DNA from: an uncultured Aquimarina sp.
GTDB taxonomy: Bacteria; Bacteroidota; Bacteroidia; Flavobacteriales; Flavobacteriaceae
Assembly: GCA_947503135.1 (NCBI GenBank)
Contig: CANNCQ010000012.1
Coordinates: 1-64,000, forward strand
Reading direction: 5' to 3'
Length of the DNA: 64,000 bases
Position numbers and translations under genes: made by a program. The notes beneath the pieces are model-generated. The model saw only the letters and a list, made by a program, of their open reading frames with translations. It ran no database searches and had not been told where the DNA came from. This document shows, piece after piece, positions 27,558 through 37,200 of this stretch (the stretch's first letter is position 1; every line of letters starts with the position of its first letter).

Positions 27558-28409
27558 ATGAAAAAGCAAATACAATACATCTGTACTATTTTATTTTGTT
27601 TGGTAGCTGTTGTGGGTCAAGCCCAGAAAAAAAAGAAATTACCAAAGCACGAAAAAGAGGCTATTCAATTAATTTTTGAAGGAAATCAAGAAATCACAAA
27701 AGAAAAAGCCAATGTAATTGAGGCAGAGAAATCGTATAGAAAAGCCATTGCTAAAGACCCCAATAATGCTATTGCCAAATATAATTTGGGAGTCTCATAT
27801 CATGCTACTCAAAATTTTCAAGAGGCCGCGCAAAGAAGCGAACAAGCAGCAAAATTGGCTAAAACAGATTTTGAAAAACACAGTGCTTATCACAATTTAG
27901 GAAATGCATACATGGGAACAGGTGAAGCCGATAAAGCCGTAGAAGCCTACAAAAATGCCTTACGTAATAACCCAACCGATCATCAAACCCGCTATAACTT
28001 AGCCCTTGCAAAACAAATGAAAAAAGAGCAAGATAAAAACAAGTCTAAAGACGGGGATAAGAATAAAGAAAAAGGAGACAGTGGTAAAAATGATGAGGAC
28101 TCCAAAGAAAAAGACAAAAACAAAGACGATAAAAAAGAAGAAAAAGATAGCGAAAACAAGGACGATAAAAAAGACGAAGGCGAAGAGGATGACAAGGACG
28201 ATAAACCTTCAGATAAGGACAAGGATGGCGATGGTGAAAAAGATAAAGAAGAAGAAAATAAGCCTCCTAAACCAGCTCAAGGTCAATTGTCTCCCGAGCA
28301 AGTAAAAAGCTTGTTACAGGCCATGGAAAATCAAGAAAAGAAAGTACAGGAAAAAGTAAATGCCAAGAAACAAAAAGGTATTCGAGTAAAGTCCGACAAA
28401 GATTGGTAA
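27558..28409 (+). CDS. batC: BatC, TPR protein with long charged tail
   Basis: This 283-residue secreted or periplasmic TPR protein has a signal peptide (residues 1-22, ending VVGQAQ). Two to three TPR units follow at about 50-155 (KAIAKDPNNAIAKYNLGVSYH, KNALRNNPTDHQTRYNLALA). A Lys/Asp/Glu low-complexity stretch runs from about 155 to 240, and the conserved LSPEQVKSLLQAMENQEKKVQEK end closes the protein. The acidic-basic tract is unusually long and probably disordered. It lies 4 bp after batB. TPRs imply protein contacts inside the Bat complex. Confidence 0.88.
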   Translation: MKKQIQYICTILFCLVAVVGQAQKKKKLPKHEKEAIQLIFEGNQEITKEKANVIEAEKSYRKAIAKDPNNAIAKYNLGVSYHATQNFQEAAQRSEQAAKLAKTDFEKHSAYHNLGNAYMGTGEADKAVEAYKNALRNNPTDHQTRYNLALAKQMKKEQDKNKSKDGDKNKEKGDSGKNDEDSKEKDKNKDDKKEEKDSENKDDKKDEGEEDDKDDKPSDKDKDGDGEKDKEEENKPPKPAQGQLSPEQVKSLLQAMENQEKKVQEKVNAKKQKGIRVKSDKDW

Positions 28410-28539
28410 ACTATAAATTTGATTTTAATTGTATTTAGTTTAACGTTGTACTCCTTATGTATTTATTTAAGGCTAATTTTGAAGCATTATATTTAAAATA
28501 AATCTTAATAATTCATGATTATAAATTACCTAATATAGA

Positions 28540-30315
28540 ATGAAATTAAAATTTTTACATACTTTATTAATTACTTTAATTACCACAATTGTAACTGCTC
28601 AAGTTACTTTTGAAGGTACTGTAAATAAAAAGCGTATTGCTATTAATGAACGCCTACAAGTATCCTTCAACATAAATAAAGATGGAGATAATTTTAGACC
28701 TCCAAACTTCAATGGGTTTAAAGCCAACGGACCATCGCAATCGGTAAGCAGGCAGTGGATTAATGGAAAAAGTAGTTATGAAAAAAGTTACACTTACGTA
28801 CTAACACCTCAACAAAAGGGAAAATTTACAATCGGTCAAGCTACAATTGAGGTTGATGGCAATACCTATAAAACAAGCCCCATCACTATTACAGTTACGG
28901 GCTCAGTTGCTAATCCCTCTGGTGGAGAAAACCCCGATTATGTAGCCGATAAAAAAGTGCATTTAGTTGCTCGAGTTTCAAATTCAAACCCCTATTTGAA
29001 TGAAGCAGTTACACTAGAATATATTTTATACTGGGAAAGTAGTGTGGGCTTGTTTAATCCGCAACTAAACGAAATACCAAAATTTAGGGATTTTTGGAGT
29101 CAAGAAATTGATTTAGGACAGCAGTTAAAACCTAAACAAGGTACTTACAAAGGGGTACCTAGCAATTATGTTGTTTATAAAAAATACGTAATGTATCCTC
29201 AAAAAACGGGGAAACTAAAGCTAAGTCCAATAAGTATGACGGTTCCGGTACAGGTTCCTACCAATAAAAGAGACTTTTTTGGACGTAGAATAAACAATAC
29301 CGTAAACAAAACAGTAACAGCAGGAAATACCGTGCTAAATGTAAAAGCATTACCGCAAAATGCTCCTGAAAGCTTTACGGGTGCTGTGGGTAATTTCAGT
29401 TTTAATGTAACTCAATCTAAAACCAGTTTAAACGCTACCGAGTCGTTACAAGTAAACCTTAAAGTATCGGGTAACGGTAATTTAAAGTTATTCAAACTTC
29501 CTGAGTTAAAAGTACCTAGCGCAATCGAAAAATACGATCCTGAGCACAAAGAAAGTGTGCGCGTACGAAGTAAAGGAATGACAGGCTCAATATCCGACAA
29601 CTATACTTTAGTACCTCAATACAAAGGCAAATTTCCTTTGCCTGATATTTCTTTTTCTTTTTTTGATCCTAAAACTGCGTCCTATAAAACACTAGGATCT
29701 CGCCCTATAGCTATTGATGTACTACAAGGTCCTACAGAAGCAGTAGCGAATGCTCAAAATAATACCGATATTATAAACAACGAAACTCCTAAAGAAGTTG
29801 AAGCTACTAAAAATCAACAGTTTCGTTTTATTAAAAGTGAAGCCAACCTAGAAACTATAAACCAACCACAATTTTTTAGAACAACTCTTTTTTGGTGTTT
29901 ATTACTCTTACCATTACTTACAATTCCTATATTTCTATTAATTAGCAAAAGAAATGAATCTTTAGCAGGTGATATTGAAGGTTCAAAAGCACGTAGAGCC
30001 TCAAAATTAGCTAAGAAGTATCTTTCAAAAGCTAAAAAGGATTTAGGCGATTCTAAAGCTTTTTATGTATCCTTGGAAAAAGCGCTTCATAATTATTTAA
30101 AAGCCCGTTTAAAAATTGAAACTTCCGAAATGAATAAAGATAATATTCAATCTTTATTACAGGAAAAGAAAGTTTCAGCAACCACTATATCAAAATTTAA
30201 AGAAGTGTTACAAACTTGTGATATGGCACGATATACGCCAAACACTCTTCAAACTATGACCGAGGATTTTGAAAAAGCCTCAGAGGTAATTTCATTAATC
30301 GATAAACAATTGTAG
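28540..30315 (+). CDS. batD: BatD, oxygen tolerance family protein
   Basis: This is the large BatD protein of 591 residues. A signal peptide (1-20, ending TTIVTAQ) is followed by a long periplasmic region of Ig-like beta domains. A membrane segment lies at about 447-466 (FWCLLLLPLLTIPIFLLI), then a cytoplasmic helical domain (YVSLEKALHNYLKARL). The PQQKGKFTIG and YPQKTGKLKL patches are the family signature. It is separated from batC by 130 bp, the largest gap inside the operon. TAAATTTG at 28414-28421 within that gap could be an internal -7 element. It overlaps no other gene and is 1 bp from batE. Confidence 0.92.
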   Translation: MKLKFLHTLLITLITTIVTAQVTFEGTVNKKRIAINERLQVSFNINKDGDNFRPPNFNGFKANGPSQSVSRQWINGKSSYEKSYTYVLTPQQKGKFTIGQATIEVDGNTYKTSPITITVTGSVANPSGGENPDYVADKKVHLVARVSNSNPYLNEAVTLEYILYWESSVGLFNPQLNEIPKFRDFWSQEIDLGQQLKPKQGTYKGVPSNYVVYKKYVMYPQKTGKLKLSPISMTVPVQVPTNKRDFFGRRINNTVNKTVTAGNTVLNVKALPQNAPESFTGAVGNFSFNVTQSKTSLNATESLQVNLKVSGNGNLKLFKLPELKVPSAIEKYDPEHKESVRVRSKGMTGSISDNYTLVPQYKGKFPLPDISFSFFDPKTASYKTLGSRPIAIDVLQGPTEAVANAQNNTDIINNETPKEVEATKNQQFRFIKSEANLETINQPQFFRTTLFWCLLLLPLLTIPIFLLISKRNESLAGDIEGSKARRASKLAKKYLSKAKKDLGDSKAFYVSLEKALHNYLKARLKIETSEMNKDNIQSLLQEKKVSATTISKFKEVLQTCDMARYTPNTLQTMTEDFEKASEVISLIDKQL

Positions 30316-30316
30316 C

Positions 30317-31066
30317 ATGAAAAAAAATCTATTTTATCTATTTTGTTTGTTCTTTTCAACAACGCTATTCGCTCAAAACAACCTTACGTTTATTGAAGCT
30401 AATGAAGCGTATAATAAAGGAGATTATAATAAGGCGGCAAAGCTATATGAGGATATTATTACAACAGGAAATCATTCCTCGAATTTGTATTTCAACCTTG
30501 CCAATAGTTATTACAAACTTCAAAAAATAGGTCCTAGCGTTTACAATTACGAAAAGGCATTGTTACTCGACCCTAATAACAAAGATATACTAGTAAATTA
30601 TGGTTATGCTAAACAAGCTCGCCTAGATGATATACAGGCATTACCAAAAGGTTTTTTAACTCGTATTTATGAAAATTTACTAGCCTACAGTACCGATTTA
30701 TGGGCATGGTTGGCTGTGGTTTCAGTACTTTTATTTGTAGTAGGATTCCTTTTGTTTTACAAAAGCTACGAGCCTAACTTACGTAAAATATATTTTGGTG
30801 TTTGGTCATTGAGCATTGTCATTGCAATATTTAGCATCACTTTAGCATATCAATCTGAAAATCACAAAAACACAACCAAATATGCCATTGTATATTCCCA
30901 AGAAGTAAAAATTCAAAGCGAACCTAACCTTCGTAGTGAACAACTTTTCACCCTCCACGAAGGTACCAAAGTACGACAACTTGAAACTGTTGAAAATTGG
31001 CACAAAATACGATTGGAAAATGGTAAAATTGGATGGATTCCGAAAAAAGAAATTAGAACTTTATAA
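30317..31066 (+). CDS. batE: BatE, TPR and SH3 domain membrane protein
   Basis: This 249-residue protein starts with a signal peptide (1-19, ending TTLFAQ). TPR units at about 26-100 (FIEANEAYNKGDYNKAAKLYEDI) come next, then two membrane segments at about 130-150 and 158-176. A C-terminal bacterial SH3 domain (KIQSEPNLRSEQLFTLHEG to IGWIPKKEIR) ends the protein. It closes the Bat operon and converges with trpS 11 bp away; no hairpin terminator is seen between them. Confidence 0.9.
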   Translation: MKKNLFYLFCLFFSTTLFAQNNLTFIEANEAYNKGDYNKAAKLYEDIITTGNHSSNLYFNLANSYYKLQKIGPSVYNYEKALLLDPNNKDILVNYGYAKQARLDDIQALPKGFLTRIYENLLAYSTDLWAWLAVVSVLLFVVGFLLFYKSYEPNLRKIYFGVWSLSIVIAIFSITLAYQSENHKNTTKYAIVYSQEVKIQSEPNLRSEQLFTLHEGTKVRQLETVENWHKIRLENGKIGWIPKKEIRTL

Positions 31067-31077
31067 GTAACTATTAA

Positions 31078-32049
31078 TTAATATCCCATTACAGACCTTA
31101 CTCTTTTCAAGGTTTTATTGGCAACTAAACGTGCTTTTTCAGCTCCAACGGTAAGCGCTGCTTCTACTTCATTGGGATGCTCCATATAGTAATTAAACTT
31201 TTCACGCTGATCTGCAAATTTCTCAATAATGAGTTCAAACAATGCCTGCTTGGCATGACCATATCCAAAATTACCTGCTACGTATTTTTCTTTTAAAGCC
31301 GTTATTTGATCTTCAGATCCTAAAATCTTATACAATGCAAACACATTACAAGTATCCGGATTTTTAGGAGCTTCCAACGGGGTACTATCAGTAGCAATAC
31401 CCATTATTTGTTTCCGTAATTTTTTATCTGTTTGGAAAATATTGATAATATTACCTTTTGATTTACTCATTTTAGCACCATCAGTTCCGGGCACGTACAT
31501 GGTACTATCTTGTGTTTTTCCTTCGGGTAAAACAAAAATCTCTTTTTTAACTTGTGCATGTATTCGAGAAGCAACATCACGCGTCATTTCAAGATGCTGT
31601 AATTGATCTTTCCCAACAGGAACATATTCTGCATCATAAAGCAATATATCAGCAGCCATGAGCATTGGATAACTAAACAAACCAGAGTTAACATCTGAAA
31701 GTCTATCGGCTTTATCCTTAAAAGAGTGTGCTAAAGTCAAACGCTGATACGGAAAATAACAACTTAAATACCAAGTCAGTTCTGTTACTTGCGGGATATC
31801 ACTTTGACGGTAAAAAACAGATTTTTCGATATCTAACCCAAAAGCCAACCAAGTGGCAGCTGTAGCTAAGGTATTTGCTCGTAACGTACTTGCTTCTTTT
31901 ATTTGTGTTAGCGAATGCATATCGGCAATAAATAAAAAAGAAGTGTTTTCAGGTTCGTTTGCCATGTTTATAGCTGGTAAAATTGCCCCTAAAATATTTC
32001 CTAAATGAGGAACTCCTGTACTTTGTACTCCCGTAAGTATTTTTGCCAT
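31078..32049 (-). CDS. trpS: Tryptophan--tRNA ligase
   Basis: TrpS charges tRNA-Trp with tryptophan. The 323-residue class I synthetase has the HIGH-type motif HLGN at residues 15-18 and KMSKS at 193-197, both intact; GKDQLQHLEMTRD near 147 contributes to the substrate pocket. The start (MAKILTGVQSTGVPHLGN) is the family standard. The gene is transcribed alone, with a -7 element 17 bases before the start, so the leader must be very short. No T-box or trp leader peptide was seen. Confidence 0.97.
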   Translation of the reverse strand: MAKILTGVQSTGVPHLGNILGAILPAINMANEPENTSFLFIADMHSLTQIKEASTLRANTLATAATWLAFGLDIEKSVFYRQSDIPQVTELTWYLSCYFPYQRLTLAHSFKDKADRLSDVNSGLFSYPMLMAADILLYDAEYVPVGKDQLQHLEMTRDVASRIHAQVKKEIFVLPEGKTQDSTMYVPGTDGAKMSKSKGNIINIFQTDKKLRKQIMGIATDSTPLEAPKNPDTCNVFALYKILGSEDQITALKEKYVAGNFGYGHAKQALFELIIEKFADQREKFNYYMEHPNEVEAALTVGAEKARLVANKTLKRVRSVMGY

Positions 32050-32065
32050 TACAACTATTTTTTTG

Positions 32066-32073
32066 CAAATATA
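32066..32073 (-). promoter_or_regulatory. -7 element of trpS
   Basis: The minus strand reads TATATTTGC, an exact TAnnTTTG match, 17 bases before the trpS ATG. A -33 TTG is not visible at the usual distance. Confidence 0.45.
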
Positions 32074-32205
32074 TTATACTTATTGATTTAGCATAGCAGA
32101 ATAGCTTATAATCAAAAAAAGGAATGAATTAAATTCAACTTTAAAGCTATTTTAACGAAAATAAATTTCGCTTTAGTTAATTTAGGACACTTCAAAAAAT
32201 TATAT

Positions 32206-33240
32206 ATGAAATATACAAACCTACCAGGAACAGCTATAAAAGTCAGTAAGTTATGCTTAGGAACGATGACTTGGGGCATTCAAAATTCTGAAAAAGAAGG
32301 ACACGAACAAATGGATTATGCTGTTGAAAAAGGAATTAACTTTTTTGATACCGCCGAAATGTATCCCGTGCCTTTCGATATTAAAAAACAGGGAGCTACC
32401 GAAAAAATTATTGGTACGTGGTTAAAAAAGAATAATAACCGAGATAAAATAATAGTAGCTAGTAAAATATTAGGTCCACGAGCTTTTGTTAGTGAAGTAA
32501 GAAATAAAGTAGATTTTAGTAAAACAGCATTAGAAGATGCCATCCACAAATCATTAAAGCGTATGCAAACCGACTATATCGATTTGTATCAATTGCATTG
32601 GCCTGAAAGAAATACCAATTTTTTTGGTCCATTAGGTTACAAACATGATGCTGATGAAGCTTGGAGTGACAATTTTAATGAGGTACTTCATAGGCTTGAA
32701 TTATTTATAAAAGAAGGTAAAATAAGAAATATTGGTGTATCGAATGAAACAGCCTATGGAGTTATGCGCTATGCTGAAGAAGCCAGAAAAGGATTGCCTA
32801 AAATAAGTACCGTTCAAAATCCCTACAGCCTTTTAAATCGAAAAGATGAAATTGGAATGACGGAAGCTTTATTAAGAGAAAATATTGGTTACTTAGCTTA
32901 TTCTCCTCTTGGTTTTGGTCAACTAACGGGTAAATATTTAGAAGACACTCCTAAAGATGGTCGTGTAACACAATTTCCTCAGTTCTCACGCTATCATAAT
33001 GAAAAATCATTTGATGCTACGCGTGCCTATAATGAAGTCGCTAAAAAGCACAATTTAAGCTTAACCCAAATGTCCTTAGCCTTTATTAATCAGCAAGATT
33101 TTATTACTTCAAATATTATTGGGGCAACAAACCTTAATCAACTTAGCGAAAATATAGATAGTATGGATCTTGAACTGTCAAAAGAAGTATTGGAGGATAT
33201 TGAAAACGTTCACAATTCAATTCCTAATCCAGCTCCTTAG
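32206..33240 (+). CDS. Aldo/keto reductase (Tas-like)
   Basis: This 344-residue NADPH-dependent oxidoreductase belongs to the aldo/keto reductase superfamily and is closest in pattern to Tas/YgdS-like proteins. The catalytic tetrad is visible as Asp48, Tyr53, Lys87 and His131 (DLYQLHWPE). The Tas-type insert NTNFFGPLGYK follows the histidine, and AYSPLGFGQLTGKY and NIIGATNLNQLSENI complete the cofactor site. It stands alone and ends before a strong terminator. The physiological substrate cannot be told from sequence. Confidence 0.92.
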   Translation: MKYTNLPGTAIKVSKLCLGTMTWGIQNSEKEGHEQMDYAVEKGINFFDTAEMYPVPFDIKKQGATEKIIGTWLKKNNNRDKIIVASKILGPRAFVSEVRNKVDFSKTALEDAIHKSLKRMQTDYIDLYQLHWPERNTNFFGPLGYKHDADEAWSDNFNEVLHRLELFIKEGKIRNIGVSNETAYGVMRYAEEARKGLPKISTVQNPYSLLNRKDEIGMTEALLRENIGYLAYSPLGFGQLTGKYLEDTPKDGRVTQFPQFSRYHNEKSFDATRAYNEVAKKHNLSLTQMSLAFINQQDFITSNIIGATNLNQLSENIDSMDLELSKEVLEDIENVHNSIPNPAP

Positions 33241-33270
33241 GCTATTAGTCTATAAAAAAGCTTAAAAAAA

Positions 33271-33300
33271 CAAAAAAGCTCCATTATAGAGCTTTTTTTG
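33271..33300. terminator. Bidirectional intrinsic terminator
   Basis: CAAAAAAGCTC at 33271-33281 pairs with GAGCTTTTTTTG at 33289-33300 around a 7-nt loop. It closes the aldo/keto reductase gene on the plus strand. It lies 28 bp past the sprF stop on the minus strand, so it can also end the long sprCDBF transcript. Confidence 0.8.
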
Positions 33301-33328
33301 TTTTTTGTTTAAACGTACTTATACGATA

Positions 33329-34273
33329 TTAATATGTACAACCACATGAGCTCTTTTTACAACCAAAGTCGATACCTAAAGTTACTAAATGTGAACCTCC
33401 TGTTGAAGCTTGAAAAACTTCATTAGTATTCAATTGATATCCGTAGGCAAAATAGAATTTTGACTTTTTTAATCCTAATAAAGGAGAAACAGAAAGTGGT
33501 TTGAAAGACTGGTCGACAATACCTCGAACCGATATACCTCCCCAAAAATAACTGTCTTTAAAAAACTTACGTACTTTAAAATTTAAATCTAAGGTCGAAC
33601 GCGTATCACTAGCAAATTTTCTATACAGGAAAGAAGGTTCAAACTGCAACTCTTTAAAAACATTATCAAAAGTAAAACCACCATACACATAATAATTTTG
33701 AAGTTCTTCGGGTTCAGTTTCATCAAAATCTTGAAGTCTTCTATTGATGATATTAATAGCATTGGCACTTACAAATAATGATTTTACTCGATACAAAATA
33801 CTTACATCAAAATTATGATTGTTCGTTGTAAGATCTCCTGCAATACCAACTAAACCAGTTTGATTAAATTCAGAAGAATCTATTCGATATTGGGCATATT
33901 TATAACTAATACCAAACGACAGATACTGCTTATTGTATTCCGTTAAAGTTACATGATGAGCAAAGGAAGCTTGAATACCCTGTTGCGAAGTAAAACCATT
34001 ACTATCATTAAAAATTATGGCTCCGATACCCGATCGATCAGCAATTCGACCATCAATAGATAATGTTTGAGTACTTGGAGCATCTTCTAAACCTACCCAT
34101 TGCTCAAAGCCGGTAGCACGTACTTGCCAGCATTCTCCAATACCTGCATATGCTGCAGATAACAAAAAAGGATTATCTGCAATATATTGGTTCAGAATAG
34201 GAAGTGTTACTTCTTGTGCATAAGCTACACTTCCTAAAAACAACGATACTATGTATATTAAAATTTTCTTCAT
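33329..34273 (-). CDS. sprF: SprF, PorP/SprF family outer-membrane protein
   Basis: SprF-type proteins are outer-membrane partners needed for secretion or surface attachment of SprB through the type IX secretion system. The 314 residues have a signal peptide (1-19, ending GSVAYAQ) and the PorP/SprF pattern: YIADNPFLLSAAYAG near 30, then alternating beta strands ending in GIDFGCKKSSCGC. The gene lies 9 bp after sprB, the same relation as sprB-sprF in Flavobacterium johnsoniae, from which I take the symbol. It is last in the cluster and followed by a terminator. Confidence 0.88.
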   Translation of the reverse strand: MKKILIYIVSLFLGSVAYAQEVTLPILNQYIADNPFLLSAAYAGIGECWQVRATGFEQWVGLEDAPSTQTLSIDGRIADRSGIGAIIFNDSNGFTSQQGIQASFAHHVTLTEYNKQYLSFGISYKYAQYRIDSSEFNQTGLVGIAGDLTTNNHNFDVSILYRVKSLFVSANAINIINRRLQDFDETEPEELQNYYVYGGFTFDNVFKELQFEPSFLYRKFASDTRSTLDLNFKVRKFFKDSYFWGGISVRGIVDQSFKPLSVSPLLGLKKSKFYFAYGYQLNTNEVFQASTGGSHLVTLGIDFGCKKSSCGCTY

Positions 34274-34282
34274 TGTTCTCTA

Positions 34283-37200
34283 TTATTTACTTCTATAAAG
34301 TGTAAAGTTTCCACTAATCTCTCTTCCTCTATCATCATTCAATTTAATAAGGTACCAGTAATCTCCTGTAGGCATTGGATTTCCTTGGTAAGTTCCGTCC
34401 CATCCTTCTCCATCATTATCATTCAAGATTCCTTTAAACTGCTCTAAAAGTCTTCCATAACGGTCAAAAACCATTACTTCAATATTCGCAAAGTCAATAA
34501 AATCATCACCACGGTTAATAGTTGTGCCCCCTGAGGTAGTTGTTTCTACAGGTATATTGGTTTCTACTGGAACACCTCCGCTTATAGTACCACCAATAAC
34601 AATACTGCCAGTTCGAGTACCATCGGTAACCGTACCAGTGGTAAGATCAATAACACGAGCAGTAGTAACAGTAGTGTTATTTGGACCAGGCATCGTAGTT
34701 GTTTCTATAAAAATACCACCTGTTGTTTCGCCTGTAGAACTAGTAGTTGTATTCCCAACAGTAGTTCGTATTACACTAGTACTCGTTGGTGTAGCTGTAG
34801 TACCTGTTTCAACAGGTGCAGAAGTAACCCCTCCAGAAAGTGTACCTCCCGTAGTTGTTCCGTCGACTATTATAGTATCACCATTAGTATCAAATGATGG
34901 AGTTCCCGAAGTAATACCTCCTACCAAAGTACCTCCTGTAGTAACGGTAACCGTTGATGAAGTCTCTCCATCAGGGTTTATTGTGGTTACCACCGTTATT
35001 CCTTGTGTAGTAGTTCCACCAGTAATAGTACCTCTACCTCCTTGACCTGGTGTAAACACACCGCCGGTAGTAACTCCTCCTGTGGTTATTGTTATTATAG
35101 TTACACCATCTTCAACAACTATTCCTCCGTTAGGGATTGGGAATACATCGCCTATGGTTAAATTATCAGGATACCATCTATTCACTTCAGGATTACTACT
35201 TGATGGGTTAAATACATTCGGTATTTCAATATCAATAAATCCAATATCATTGGCATTAGAAGTAGCTATACAATCGTTAGCATCGCGAACACTAAAATTA
35301 TAATCACCGCTTTCGGTAATTGTAAATATTGCTCTTCCTCTTAAGTCAATCTCTAAATCTAACGATTCTCCTTGAGCGTTGGTTACCTGATACGTATATG
35401 GAGGCACACCTCCTTGGGCAGAAATTCGGTACCTATTTAATCCAATCAATTCAAAAGATTCTCCTGTTCGCACTTCATTACCAGCCGCATCTAAAACAGG
35501 ATCTCCGTTTTCATCGAGAACAGCTTGTCTTATAAATTCTAACATCGGAAGATCTTCTAAGGTTTGAATTATATTATCTGCTGGTAAAGAGCTACAAACA
35601 AAATTATTGTCTGGTCTTTCATAATCAAAGGTAATTACGATTTCTCCTGGTTCAATACTTTCAAGCACATTGTCACCAGTACTAGTAGTTACACTTCCAG
35701 TAGTTATATTTGTTAATGTATACGTAATATTATCTCTAACTAATGTAGAATTTGCTGGCTGAATAACTGTAATATCGTACAATCCAGTTTCACATATATA
35801 ACGCTGCTCGGCAGTAAACCCAGTAAGGTCTGGTACCTCAAAATTAAACCCATTAGGCGTATTTGGTTGACATACCTTAAGTAAAGTATCACCCGAAATA
35901 TCTGTATCTGCTATATAAGAGGCTGGAGCTGCTGATAAATCATATCTTTCATTTCCAGAATCTACCACCACAACTTGGTATCTATTATTATTTTTTAATA
36001 AATCCCCATTATTATCGGTAGTAATGGTAAAAGTATCTCCAGAAGCCAGCACAACGTTATTTGGATTACCCCAAACTTCAATCTCTGGAAAAATAATCTC
36101 TTGTGTGGCGTCTCCGTTTTCTAAAGCTTCAATATCTACTACTCTATAAAAATATGGAGGCGTACCGCCAGAAACCTGATACGTAACCGAACTAGAATCA
36201 CCTGCACAATTTGGAGCATCAATAGCTGTTTCAGTAACCACTACCGGCGTTTTATCACCAATTGTAAAGGCTATTGGATTTAAATCACAATTGTTCCCTG
36301 AAACTAATAATTGATAATTCCCTGGTAGTAACGTTGAGAATGTTACCGAAGTATTTCCTGGATCATCAGTTGTAGGATTTCTAAAGTTTAACAATCTAGC
36401 TACACCTGAAACATTTATATCGAAAATACTATTTACTTCGCGTATAATTCTAATTGAATATTCACCGTTATCTCCAGAAGCAATAGAAATAGTAACCTCA
36501 GCATCTGGCGGTTGAACACCAAAACATGATGGCTCTCTAACTTCAGGTGCCTCAACAATAATTTGACTTCTCTCTAGTACTTCAAAAGGACGATATACTG
36601 GGTCACAGCTTCCTGATGTTACTTTGTATAAATATGTTGCATCAGCAGGATAAACTCCATTTGCTATAAGAGTGGTTAAGCTTCGTAAACCTTCAAATCG
36701 TGTCAAGCCACTTCTAACTGCTGATGGTAAATTTATATTTACATTATCACCTAACTCATTAACTACAGTTTCTATTTCTGTAAAAGATGAAGCATTTGGG
36801 GTACCAATAACTAAGCTATAAGCAAAACCAGATACTCCTCCCGTAACATTACCATCTACATCTACAAAATCAGTTTCTCCAAAACATAATATGTTTCTAT
36901 CTGATTGTTGTGGAATAATTTCAAAATCAATTGGTAAAGGAGCATTATTTACTCTAATCACTGTAAATGCCTCGCAATTATTACCATCGGTTACTCGGAA
37001 ATAATTTAAGCCTGGTACCAATTCAAATTCGCCAATGCCTAAACCATTACTATTATTAGTTTCCAATAAGCTTATTGGATCTAATCTGTTACCATCTACA
37101 TCACGTTCTAATAATTCAATGGTGTAAGGAGCTGTTCCTCCAACTGCATTTATTCTAATTTGTTCCGTTTCTCCTTTTGATGAATCTCTTATTTCACAAG

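Noticed and set aside
27992-28305. Frames at 27992-28222 (minus) and 28081-28305 (plus) within batC
   Set aside because: They arise from the Lys/Asp/Glu low-complexity region of batC read in other frames.
34524-35045. Plus-strand frame of 173 codons opposite the SprB insert, and similar frames at 39789, 40194, 42204 and 45630
   Set aside because: They are antisense to a clearly coding frame; their Pro/Val-rich composition is the complement of Thr/Gly-rich coding sequence.
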